Source of the DNA: Verrucomicrobiota bacterium
Lineage (GTDB): Bacteria; Verrucomicrobiota; Verrucomicrobiia; Opitutales; Opitutaceae
Reading direction: 5' to 3'
NCBI GenBank assembly: GCA_023443455.1
Contig: JAEZUE010000094.1
Span: 1-45,699, forward strand
DNA length: 45,699 nucleotides
Part shown: positions 31,162 to 39,336 of the stretch, piece after piece
Position numbering within the stretch: position 1 is the first letter of the stretch
Layout of the letters: each line of letters opens with the position of its first letter
Notes under the pieces: generated by a model
Seen by the model: only the letters and a program-made list of their open reading frames with translations
The model's database searches: none
What the model was told of the DNA's origin: nothing
Position numbers and translations under genes: made by a program

Positions 31162-31926
31162 ATGGCGCGCGACATGAGCGAGCTCGCAACGAATTCCCGG
31201 CCGACCGAGAAGCAGGAGAACCTCCTGCTCAATCTGGCATGCAACGTGGCGCTGCCGTCGTTCATCCTGATCAAGTTCAGCGCGCCGGGGAAGGTGTGGC
31301 TGTGGGAGAGTCCGGGGCTGGGTCCGCTGTGGGCGCTGGTGGTGGCGTTGGCGTTTCCGATCGGTTACGGCGCCTACGACTTGGTTGTGCGGCGGAAATG
31401 GAACTTCTTCTCGATCGTGGGCTTCGTCTCGGTGTTGCTGACCGGGGGGCTGGGCCTGTTCGAAGTGGCGGCGATCTGGATCGCGGTGAAGGAGGCGGCG
31501 GTGCCGTTGGTCTTCGGTGTGGCGGTGGTGGGCTCGTTGTGGACCCCGACCCCGTTGGTGCGCACGTTGCTCTACAGTGACAAGGTGCTCGATACGGCGC
31601 GGGTGGCCGTGGTGCTGGCCGAGCGGGACCGGGTCAAGGCGTTCGATCGGTTGCTGGTGCGCGCGACGTGGCTGCTGGCGGGGTCGTTCTTCCTGAGTGC
31701 GACGACAAATTTCGTGCTGGCCCGGGTGGTGCTCAGGAGCCCGCCCGACTCCGTGGAGTTCAAGGCGGAGCTCGGGCGCATGTTGGCGTTGAGCTGGCCG
31801 GTGAATGTGGTGCCGAGCCTGGTGGTGACGTTGTTCGCGCTCTGGTATCTGCTCGCCGGCATCAGGCGCCTGACCGGGCTTTCGTTCGACGAGATCTTCC
31901 GGCAACCGCCGGAGAAGGCGGACTGA
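31162..31926 (+). CDS. VC0807-family integral membrane protein
   Basis: A 254-aa inner-membrane protein with about six hydrophobic segments: GPLWALVVALAFPIGYGAYD, NFFSIVGFVSVLLTGGLGL, AAVPLVFGVAVVGSLW, LLAGSFFLSATTNFVLARV and VVPSLVVTLFALWYLLAGI. The block FPIGYGAYDLVVRRKWNFFS followed by GFVSVLLTGGLGLFE is the signature I associate with VC0807-type conserved membrane proteins, which have no established function. Starts at 31162 (MARDMSEL) and 31174 (MSELATN) are equally plausible. It is divergent from pdxJ. There is no operon partner; the histidine kinase starts 262 bases later. Confidence 0.7.
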   Translation: MARDMSELATNSRPTEKQENLLLNLACNVALPSFILIKFSAPGKVWLWESPGLGPLWALVVALAFPIGYGAYDLVVRRKWNFFSIVGFVSVLLTGGLGLFEVAAIWIAVKEAAVPLVFGVAVVGSLWTPTPLVRTLLYSDKVLDTARVAVVLAERDRVKAFDRLLVRATWLLAGSFFLSATTNFVLARVVLRSPPDSVEFKAELGRMLALSWPVNVVPSLVVTLFALWYLLAGIRRLTGLSFDEIFRQPPEKAD

Positions 31927-32188
31927 ACGGCAACGTCGCCGCCCGACCGCAGGGCTGGACTTGTGGTCGGGCCCGTTCGGGCGCAGACGGCGCGTCGGCA
32001 CGCGACGGCCCGACACCGCCTTCGGGGGAGACGGAAGCGGCGCGACCGGTGTTGCCGAACGAATTGTTGCGGCCGCGCCGGGGCGGGGGCCGTTTTCATC
32101 AATCCATCGTAAGGATTTCCCGGGGGCGGGAGCGATCGGGTGAAACCGGTTGCATCGGCGTGGGGCTCCGCGCACAACGGGCGCAATC

Positions 32189-35100
32189 GTGACTTCGGAA
32201 TCTTCACAGCGGGATGTGTTGCTACGGAATGTACCGGCGGTGGGCGCGGTGGCGCTGCTGGTCGTCGGTGGCATGGTTTTGTCGGGATGGTTTGCGGGTA
32301 TTCCCGCCTTCGTGACATGGGGGGCGGCGGCGCCGGCCCCGGTCAACGGTGCGCTCGCGCTGCTCATGCTGGCCTTCGCCCTGTTCGGGCGGGCCTATCG
32401 CGGGCGGCTCTGGTTGCTGGTCGCGGTGCTCCCGGCGCTGGCGAACCTGTGGACCCTGCTCGAGATCTGGCCCGGGGTGCCCGCGGGTTTCGACCAGTGG
32501 CTGTCGGATCACCGGTTGGTCGGGTCGTCGACTCCGGGGCGGGTGGCGCCGGTGGTGGCCTGCGGCCTGTTCCTGATCGGAGCGACGCTGGCGGTGTCGG
32601 CACTGCCCGGGGCGGGGCGTTGGCGCACGTTGTTGCTCGCCGGCGTCGGCTCGCTGGTGGGCGGGGCCGGGTTGGCGGCGTTGCTGGGCCACGCGACGGG
32701 GCTCGAGGCTGCGCGGACTCTCGGATGGGAGGCTGCGGTATCCCTGCCGATGGCCGCGGGCCTTCTGCTTCTCGGTTGTATCAATGTCGCGGTGGCAGTG
32801 GGCGACCGCCCGGCCGGGTCGCCTCCGGCGCGGTGGTTGCCGGCGCCGCTCATGTTCGGATGCGCCACGGCGACGGTGATCGTCTGGTTGGCCCTGCGGG
32901 ATTCGCAGGTGGCGGATTCGGTCGCGAATCTGGAGAACGTGGTCCTCGGGGCCGGGCTGGCGTTCTCCCTGTTGTTGGGCCTGGTGGTGGACCTCGCGCA
33001 GGCGGCGCGGCAACGGCAGACCGAGGCGGAGGCGGCGGCTGCGCGCATCATCGAGGAGGACCGCGAGCGTCGGCGGTTGGCGAGCCAGCTCAAGGCCAGC
33101 GAGGACCGGTTGGGGTTGGCGCTCGAGGCGGGGCAGATCGGCACGTTCGACTGGGATCTGATCACCGGGGAGGCCCATTTCGGCGCCGAGGCGTGGCAGA
33201 TGCTCGGCTACCAGGCGGCGTTCATGTCCTCGAAAATGGCGCATTGGGACTCGCTCATCCATCCCGAGGAACGCGAGGAGGCCGCCGCCGGACGGGCGAA
33301 GGCGCCGCGCAGCGGGTTTCGTGAAAACGAATACCGGATACGCAGCGCCGAGGACAACTGGCGGTGGGTGCTCGAACGCTCGCGGGCGGTGGCGTTCGGC
33401 AACGAGGGCGTGGTGCGCCGCATCGCCGGTACCGTGCACGACATCACCCCCCGCAAACGGGCGGAGGAGGAGCTGCGGCTCAGCCAGTCGGAGGCCCGCA
33501 AGCTTGCGGCGGTGGCGAGCGCGACCGACAACTGGGTCGCGATCCTGGGCCCCGACGGTGCGGTCGAATGGGTCAACCGGAGCTTCTGTCGCGGCATGGG
33601 CTGTGCGGCCAAAGAGGCGTACGGTCGCCGGTTGGACGATCTGCTCCAGGTGAAGCCCGACGATGCCACCAGCCACGCGCTCCTGCGCGAGGCGTTCGTC
33701 CGGCGGTTGCCGGCGATGGGGGAGGTGGTCGCCCGGTCGCGCGCGGGGCGGGAGTTTCACCTGCATGCGGAGATCCAGCCGGTGGCGGCGGGGGGAGGCG
33801 AGATCGAGCGCTACATCGCGGTTTTCCACGACATCTCGGCTCGGGTCGAGACCGAGGCGTTGCTGCTGCGGGCCAAGGCGAAGGCCGAGGAGGCCTCGCG
33901 GGCGAAGTCGGAGTTTCTCGCATCGATGAGCCACGAGATCCGGACGCCGATGAACGGCGTAATCGGGCTTTCGCGACTGCTGCTGGACTCGCCCCTCAAC
34001 GCGGACCAGCAGGACTGGGTGCGCACGATCCATCTGTCGGGCAACTCGCTGCTGGCGATCATCAACGACATCCTCGACTTCTCGAAGATCGAGTCGGGCC
34101 GGCTGGACCTCGAACGGTATCCCTTCTCAACCGCCGACTGCGTGGAGGAGGCCCTGGAGCTGTTCGCCGTGCCGGCCGGCGAGAAGCGGCTCGAATTGTC
34201 GTACTGCGTCGCGCCGGGCGTGCCCGAGACGGTCGTCGGCGATGTGGTGCGGTTGCGGCAGGTGCTGGTCAATCTCATCAGCAACGCGGTCAAGTTCACG
34301 CCCGCCGGCGGGGTTTCGGTCGAGGTGCGACCCGGCGAGACCGCCCAGCAGGTCGCGTTCACGGTGACCGACACCGGCGTGGGCATACCCGCCTCGCAGG
34401 TCGACGCGCTCTTCCAGCCGTTCAGCCAGGGCGACAGCTCGACGACTCGGCGCTTCGGCGGCACCGGTCTGGGGCTGGCGATCTGTCGGAGGCTGGTGGA
34501 GCTGATGGGGGGCACGATCGGGGTGCATAGCCGCGAGCAGGGAGGTTCGGTGTTCCATTTCACGGCGGACCTGCCGGCAGCCCCCGCCTCGCTCGGGGCG
34601 GTCGCCCCCGCGGCGGGAGCGAGCGGCAAACGGGCGGTGGTCGTGGATGAGGATCCGGTGGCGACGCGCTTCGTGGTCCAGGTGTTGGAGAACGACGGAT
34701 ACCTGGTCCGGTGCTTCGAGTCGGCCGAGGCGGCGGGAGAGACGCTGGCCGACTCGGCCGCGCCCGATCTGGCGATTGTCGACCACACCCCGGCCGGCGG
34801 CGACGGTTTCGCCGCGGCGCGCATGCTGCGCACGCTCTTCCCCGAGGCGCCGATGGCGGTCGTGCTTCTTTCGTTGGCCGGCCAGGTGCCGGCGCGCGAG
34901 CGGCTCAAGGAGGCCGGGATCGACGGCTTCGCGGTCAAGCCGCTGCGGCGGCGGGCGCTGCACGACCGGATCATCGCGGCGACGACGAAGCCCGGGGGCG
35001 GGGCGCCCGATCCCGCCCCGGCAGCCCTGCCGGCGCCGGGCCCGAAACTGGCGGAGACGCTGCCGCTGCGTGTTCTGCTCGCCGAGGACAATCCGGTGAA

Positions 35101-35470
35101 CAAGAAGGTGGCCCTGCGGCTCTTGGAAAGGTTTGGATACGGGGCCGACTGTGTCGGCACCGGCGCCGAGGCGGTGCGGAAGGTCGAGGAGGGGAACTAC
35201 CAGCTGGTCTTCATGGATGTGCAGATGCCCGACATGGACGGGCTCGAGGCCACGCGGCTGATCCGGGCCCGGCTTCCGAAGGAACGGCAGCCGGTCATCG
35301 TGGCCCTCACGGCCAATGCGATCGCGGGCGATGCGGAGAAATGCCGCGAGGCGGGGATGGACGACTATGTCAGGAAACCGGTGACACCCGAGGAGCTGCG
35401 CGACGCGATCGTGCGCTGCTGCGGAGGGGCCGGGGCGGCCGTGCCTTCGCCCGTGGGAGGCGAACCGTGA
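32189..35470 (+). CDS. Hybrid sensor histidine kinase with two PAS and two receiver domains
   Basis: A 1093-aa membrane-bound hybrid kinase from the GTG at 32189; a TTG at 32150 is possible. About seven N-terminal membrane segments (20-280) form an unassigned sensor. A short coiled coil follows (QRQTEAEAAAARIIEEDRE). PAS-3-like domain 1 is at about 305-420 (GTFDWDLITGEAHFG, then WRWVLERSRAVAF) and PAS 2 is at about 435-555. HisKA has phospho-His H582 in SHEIRTPMNGVIGLS. HATPase has NLISNAVKFTP, DTGVGIP and GGTGLGLAICRRLVELMGG. Receiver 1 has D865 in AIVDHTPAGGDGF. Receiver 2 has D1010 in FMDVQMPDMDGLEATRLIR. The chain resembles ArcB/BarA-type phosphorelays without an Hpt domain, so an external Hpt protein is expected. 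Its TGA overlaps the next start (GTGA). Confidence 0.92.
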   Translation: MTSESSQRDVLLRNVPAVGAVALLVVGGMVLSGWFAGIPAFVTWGAAAPAPVNGALALLMLAFALFGRAYRGRLWLLVAVLPALANLWTLLEIWPGVPAGFDQWLSDHRLVGSSTPGRVAPVVACGLFLIGATLAVSALPGAGRWRTLLLAGVGSLVGGAGLAALLGHATGLEAARTLGWEAAVSLPMAAGLLLLGCINVAVAVGDRPAGSPPARWLPAPLMFGCATATVIVWLALRDSQVADSVANLENVVLGAGLAFSLLLGLVVDLAQAARQRQTEAEAAAARIIEEDRERRRLASQLKASEDRLGLALEAGQIGTFDWDLITGEAHFGAEAWQMLGYQAAFMSSKMAHWDSLIHPEEREEAAAGRAKAPRSGFRENEYRIRSAEDNWRWVLERSRAVAFGNEGVVRRIAGTVHDITPRKRAEEELRLSQSEARKLAAVASATDNWVAILGPDGAVEWVNRSFCRGMGCAAKEAYGRRLDDLLQVKPDDATSHALLREAFVRRLPAMGEVVARSRAGREFHLHAEIQPVAAGGGEIERYIAVFHDISARVETEALLLRAKAKAEEASRAKSEFLASMSHEIRTPMNGVIGLSRLLLDSPLNADQQDWVRTIHLSGNSLLAIINDILDFSKIESGRLDLERYPFSTADCVEEALELFAVPAGEKRLELSYCVAPGVPETVVGDVVRLRQVLVNLISNAVKFTPAGGVSVEVRPGETAQQVAFTVTDTGVGIPASQVDALFQPFSQGDSSTTRRFGGTGLGLAICRRLVELMGGTIGVHSREQGGSVFHFTADLPAAPASLGAVAPAAGASGKRAVVVDEDPVATRFVVQVLENDGYLVRCFESAEAAGETLADSAAPDLAIVDHTPAGGDGFAAARMLRTLFPEAPMAVVLLSLAGQVPARERLKEAGIDGFAVKPLRRRALHDRIIAATTKPGGGAPDPAPAALPAPGPKLAETLPLRVLLAEDNPVNKKVALRLLERFGYGADCVGTGAEAVRKVEEGNYQLVFMDVQMPDMDGLEATRLIRARLPKERQPVIVALTANAIAGDAEKCREAGMDDYVRKPVTPEELRDAIVRCCGGAGAAVPSPVGGEP

Positions 35471-36387
35471 GCCGCGGGACGGCGCGTGCGTATCCGGGGC
35501 CCGGGATCGCGGTGCTCATGACGCTGGCGTTGCTCGGGCTCCAGGTGGCGCTGGGCATCGTGGTCGGCGTGGTCTGGGGCCTTGTTCGGCACGGGGGAAT
35601 GGCGGGGGCGGGCGATGCGGCGATCCCTCCGATCGTATTCGGAATCATCAACACGGTGGTGTTTGCGGTGGTGATCGCCTGGGCGGCCGTGGCGAACCGG
35701 GGTACGTTCCGCTCGCTCTGGCACGGCCGGCGCTGCGGCGGGGCGGTGTGGTCGGCCGCGCTGCTCGCGGTGGTCGGCCTGGTCGTCGTCCTCGGCTGCA
35801 TCGGCAACCTGCTCACCCGGATGGTGCCGGTGCCGAAGGAACTGCTCGACGTGTTTGCCGGGCTTACCGATCTGAAGGCCAATCCGGTGTCGGTCGTCTT
35901 CACGCTCGTGGTGGTGGCGGCGGTGGGCGAGGAGTGGCTGTTTCGCGGGTACATCCTGCGCGGTCTGCTCGACCATCTGCGCCCGCGCGCGGCAGTGGCG
36001 CTCTCGGCTGTATTGTTCGCCGTGATGCATGCGAACTTCTGGCAGCTGCCGGTCGGGCTCGGCCTCGGCCTGCTGTGCGGCTTCGTCTATCTGCGCACCC
36101 GTTCACTGGTGCTCTGCATCGGGATGCATGCGGCCAACAACTCGCTGGCGCTGTCGTTGCCGTATCTGCCGTTCACCATCGCGGGGGTGAACGACGGCAG
36201 CGAGGGCGGTCCGTTGCCTCCATGGTGGTTTGCCGCGCTCGGCTGCGCGCTGCTCGGCGCGGGCTGGGCGCTGTTGGCGCGGACCACCCGCAGTCTGGTC
36301 CGTCCACCGGTTCTGCCGGCCGGGGAGGGCTCAGCGTCGGTGCCGAGCGGCGAAGCGTGCGCCGCAGCCGAAGCGCTGGTCGACTAG
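35467..36387 (+). CDS. CPBP-family intramembrane metalloprotease
   Basis: A 306-aa membrane protein whose GTG start (35467) overlaps the kinase stop codon by three bases in GTGA, so the two are probably translationally coupled. It has about eight hydrophobic segments. The CPBP/Abi motifs are complete: EEWLFRGYILRGLLDHL (motif 1, EExxxR), AVLFAVMHANFWQLPVGLG (motif 2 with His) and VLCIGMHAANNSLAL (motif 3 with His and Asn). The family is related to Rce1 prenyl-protein proteases, and bacterial members process peptides or give bacteriocin self-immunity. The coupling hints that it may tune or process part of the signalling system, which is inference. It converges on the GreA/B-like gene 20 bases away. 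Confidence 0.88.
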   Translation: MSRGTARAYPGPGIAVLMTLALLGLQVALGIVVGVVWGLVRHGGMAGAGDAAIPPIVFGIINTVVFAVVIAWAAVANRGTFRSLWHGRRCGGAVWSAALLAVVGLVVVLGCIGNLLTRMVPVPKELLDVFAGLTDLKANPVSVVFTLVVVAAVGEEWLFRGYILRGLLDHLRPRAAVALSAVLFAVMHANFWQLPVGLGLGLLCGFVYLRTRSLVLCIGMHAANNSLALSLPYLPFTIAGVNDGSEGGPLPPWWFAALGCALLGAGWALLARTTRSLVRPPVLPAGEGSASVPSGEACAAAEALVD

Positions 36388-36406
36388 GCTTGGGCGGGTG
36401 GGCGGC

Positions 36407-36880
36407 TCAACGCACGCCGAGGATCTTCACCGGGGGCCTTCCGGCGGCGGTGGTGATGGAATCGCCCACGTGGTGGCCGAGCATTTTGGCCCCGAGCGGC
36501 GAGTGTGGTGTGATCACGAAGACAGGGGTGCCTTCGTAGTCGGTCTCGATGCCGCCGCCTTTCGGGCCGACGAAATAGAGCGCCTTCTCGCCGGCGGACT
36601 CGGTCTCGACCAGGGCGCCCGGCTCGACGGGGTCCTGCGGGGCGAATTCCCTCACGGTCAGGCTGCGGAAGGCTTCCAACGCCTCGTGCAGCTCGGTCGC
36701 GACCTTGACCTGGCCCTCGGCGAGCACCGAGGTCTCGAGCCCGGGCGTCTCGAACTGGTTCTTGTGGAACTCCTCGTCGTGGGTCGCCTCGTCATGTGCG
36801 GCCTTGGCCGCATTGGCGATGAGCTCCATCTCGGTGGAGAGCCGGTTGATGATCGAGGCGACGAGCTGTTGTTTGTTCAC
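36407..36880 (-). CDS. GreA/GreB-like transcript cleavage factor
   Basis: A 157-aa protein with a GTG start at 36880 (MNKQQLVASIINRLSTEMEL); the long open frame further upstream is not coding. An N-terminal helical part (1-80, rich in Glu/Ala and probably coiled) precedes a GreA/B C-terminal FKBP-like domain at about 85-155. That domain contains PVEPGALVETESAGEKALYF, ETDYEGTPVFVITPHSPLG and GAKMLGHHVGDSITT. Gre factors enter the RNA polymerase channel and stimulate cleavage of backtracked RNA. The N-terminus is less typical than in GreA and no clear acidic tip motif is identified, so it could be a Gre-like anti-cleavage or Rnk-type protein. It lies 113 bases after the CBS gene on the same strand. 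Confidence 0.8.
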   Translation of the reverse strand: MNKQQLVASIINRLSTEMELIANAAKAAHDEATHDEEFHKNQFETPGLETSVLAEGQVKVATELHEALEAFRSLTVREFAPQDPVEPGALVETESAGEKALYFVGPKGGGIETDYEGTPVFVITPHSPLGAKMLGHHVGDSITTAAGRPPVKILGVR

Positions 36881-36993
36881 GATACCGGGAGGTTCGGGGT
36901 TGCGATGTGGCGCGGGGCTGCGCCGGTGCGGAAGGGGGCGGGGGGGCGGTGTGCGCCGCGGGCGGCCGGAGTACCGGGCCGCAGCCGGTCTGC

Positions 36994-37437
36994 TCAACCG
37001 GGATAGTTTCCGGAGACGTAGGTGCGGAGCGAATCCGCCTCGAAGCGGAGGTTCTCCACCAGCCACTGGTTGAGGTCGCCGATCGAGACCAGCCCGAGCA
37101 GGCGCCCATCCTCGACCACCGGCAGGTGGCGCATCCGTCTCTCGGATATGAGCGCCATCGCCTTGTCGATGGTGAGCGACGGGTCGACGATCAGGGGCTG
37201 GGCCGACATCACCGCGGAGACCGGGGTGGTGACGGGGTCGAGCCCGGCGGCGACGACACGGGTGAGCACATCGCGTTCGGTGAAGACTCCGGCGATGCGA
37301 CCGGCCTCGCGCACGACGACGCAGCCGATGCGGCGCTCGTTCATCACGGCCACGGCTTCCTGGGCGGTAGCGGTGGAGGGAACGCAGTGCACGATTGTGC
37401 CTTTTTTCGCCAGTAGTGCGGAGATTGGGGTCTTCAT
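36994..37437 (-). CDS. CBS-domain pair protein
   Basis: A 147-aa protein made of two tandem CBS domains and little else, read from the ATG at 37437. CBS1 is at about 15-65 (TATAQEAVAVMNERRIGCVV, then AGVFTERDVLTRVVAAG). CBS2 is at about 75-130 (PLIVDPSLTIDKAMALISER, then RMRHLPVVEDGRLLGLVSIG). Stand-alone CBS pairs bind adenine nucleotides or S-adenosylmethionine and sense energy state for partner proteins. The STERDVLTRV-like motif (here FTERDVLTRV) is a typical nucleotide-site strand. The partner is unknown. It sits between glgA and the Gre-like gene on the reverse strand, 69 bases after glgA. Confidence 0.9.
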   Translation of the reverse strand: MKTPISALLAKKGTIVHCVPSTATAQEAVAVMNERRIGCVVVREAGRIAGVFTERDVLTRVVAAGLDPVTTPVSAVMSAQPLIVDPSLTIDKAMALISERRMRHLPVVEDGRLLGLVSIGDLNQWLVENLRFEADSLRTYVSGNYPG

Positions 37438-37506
37438 CGCCGGAAACGGCGGCAAGACTAGGCCGGATACCTGTCCGTGCAAGTGGCCGGCGCAGAAACA
37501 GCGGCT

Positions 37507-38988
37507 CTACTCGGCGGGCGCGAAGCTCGCGTGGCGGTTCTGGATGGCCCAGCCGTAGACATCGGCGTAGCGCTCGGCCGATTGCGCCCAGGAGAAGTCG
37601 CGCGTCATGGCGTTGGCCCGCAGGGTGGTGAAGTCCTCGGGCCGGTCGTAGTAGGTGGCGTTGGCCCAGCCGATGGTGTGGTAGACGGCGTTGAGGTCGG
37701 CGTGTTCGAAGAGGAAGCCGGTACCCTCGCCGGTGCCTTCGCGGTACTGCGCGACGGTGTCGACCAGGCCTCCGGTGGCGCGGGCGACGGGCAGGGTGCC
37801 GTAACGCATCGCGTAGAGCTGGGTGAGGCCACACGGTTCCGTGCGGCTGGGCATCACGAAAAAGTCGGAGCCGCCCTGGATGAGGTGGGCGAGGCGGTTG
37901 TCGAAGGCGAGCTTCAGGCCGACCCGGCCCGGAAACGCCCAGGCGGTGCGGCGCAGTTCGTCCTCGAGGTCGGAGTCCCCGGTGCCGAGGATGGCGAACT
38001 GTGCCTGCATATTGGTGACGATCGCGGGCAGCACCTCGCAGAGCAGGTCGAGGCCCTTCTGGCGGAAGAGCCGCGAGACGACGCCGAAGACGGGTTTGCG
38101 CGGATCGACGTCGAGCCCGAGCTCGCGTTGCAGCACGGCCTTGCACTCGGCCTTGCCGGGTTCGGTGGCGGCGGCGTCGAAGGCGGCGGGCAGATGCGGG
38201 TCGGTCGCCGGGTTCCAGGCCTCGGTGTCGATGCCGTTGAGGATGCCGATGAGGTCGCCGGCGCGGAAGCGCAGCACGTGGTCGAGGCCGAAGCCGTAGG
38301 CGGGGGTCTGGATCTCGCGGGCGTAGGTCGGGCTGACAGTCGTGATCTTCGTGCTGTGGTAGAGACCGGCCTTCATCAGGTTCACCGCGCCGCAGGCCTC
38401 GGCGTTGTTCGGGGAATACAACCAGTCCGGGAGCTTGGCGTAGCCGATCGCGTGGCGATGGCAGTAGCCCTGGTGTTCGAGGTTGTGGATGGTGAACACC
38501 GTCGCGGTGCGGCCCAGCGGGCCCTCGCGGTCGGTGGTGTTGAGCCAGGCGGGCACGAAACCGCAGGTCCAGTCGTGGCAGTGGATCGCGTCGGGGATCC
38601 AGCCGAGTTGGAGACAGAGATTGAGTGCGGCGCGGGTGAAGAAGATGAAGCGCTTGTCGTTGTCGGGGAAGCTGCCGGAGGCGTCGGAGTAGACCTCGGG
38701 GCGGCCGAAGAAGGCCTCGTGTTCGATGAAGTAGGTCGGGACTTCGGAGCCGGGGATGACGGTTTCCCAGACCCGGCCGAACTCCGGGCCGCCGGCGAGG
38801 TCGGCACCCAACGGCTGGGCACGGAAGGACCAGTGGCCGTGGCGTTTGACGGAACCGTACAGCGGCACGATGCAGCGCACGTCGTGGCCGAGGCGGGCCA
38901 GTTGTTTCGCGAGCGCTCCGACCATGTCGCCGAGACCGCCGACTTTGACGAAGGGGTCCAACTCCGGGGTGACCATCAAGATCTTCAT
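37507..38988 (-). CDS. glgA: Glycogen synthase (GT5)
   Basis: A 493-aa ADP-glucose:glucan 4-alpha-glucosyltransferase. The N-terminal domain begins MKILMVTPELDPFVKVGGLG with the KVGGLGD ADP-glucose motif and has IDAIHCHDW-type sequence (PDAIHCHDWTCGFVPAWLN) and TIHNLEHQG. The C-terminal domain has ILNGIDTEAWNPATD, VVSRLFRQKGLDLLCEVL, DFFVMPSRTEPCGLTQLYAM and ARATGGLVDTVAQY, including the retaining GT-B Glu in SRTEPCGL. It elongates alpha-1,4-glucan for storage in the cytoplasm. Length is typical (E. coli 477). There are no other glycogen genes next to it. It is the first of three reverse-strand genes, and the tRNA-Asn lies upstream on the opposite strand. Confidence 0.96.
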   Translation of the reverse strand: MKILMVTPELDPFVKVGGLGDMVGALAKQLARLGHDVRCIVPLYGSVKRHGHWSFRAQPLGADLAGGPEFGRVWETVIPGSEVPTYFIEHEAFFGRPEVYSDASGSFPDNDKRFIFFTRAALNLCLQLGWIPDAIHCHDWTCGFVPAWLNTTDREGPLGRTATVFTIHNLEHQGYCHRHAIGYAKLPDWLYSPNNAEACGAVNLMKAGLYHSTKITTVSPTYAREIQTPAYGFGLDHVLRFRAGDLIGILNGIDTEAWNPATDPHLPAAFDAAATEPGKAECKAVLQRELGLDVDPRKPVFGVVSRLFRQKGLDLLCEVLPAIVTNMQAQFAILGTGDSDLEDELRRTAWAFPGRVGLKLAFDNRLAHLIQGGSDFFVMPSRTEPCGLTQLYAMRYGTLPVARATGGLVDTVAQYREGTGEGTGFLFEHADLNAVYHTIGWANATYYDRPEDFTTLRANAMTRDFSWAQSAERYADVYGWAIQNRHASFAPAE

Positions 38989-39135
38989 TGGGGGCGGCGA
39001 AAATCGGCAGGGCGGGAGAGGGGCTCAAGGCTTTTCGCGTCGCGGCATGAGGGGTGGAGGAATTTCGCAGAAGGGCGCAATCGGAGTGTTGACATGCGGC
39101 GCTGCGGCCATGTTCTAGCGGCCTTTCTACGCTAC

Positions 39136-39210
<75 letters not shown>

Positions 39211-39216
39211 CTTTAA

Positions 39217-39250
39217 CCCTCGGAAATTCAAAGATTTCCGAGGGTTTTTG
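39217..39250 (+). terminator. Rho-independent terminator of tRNA-Asn
   Basis: The perfect 11-bp stem CCCTCGGAAAT/ATTTCCGAGGG has a 6-base loop (TCAAAG) followed by TTTTTG. It lies directly downstream of the tRNA. Confidence 0.92.
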
Positions 39251-39336
39251 TTTCCACGGTTTGGATGGCCGAAATTTGTCCGGGCCATTCGGATAGTTGA
39301 CCTGCCAGGATCGACTCCCAACCGTCGGGCTTCCCC

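Noticed and set aside
36881..39028. Open frame upstream of the Gre-like gene, giving an 873-aa reverse-strand protein
   Set aside because: The upstream part overlaps glgA and the CBS gene in another frame and has no recognisable domain. Only the last 157 residues are coding, from the GTG at 36880.
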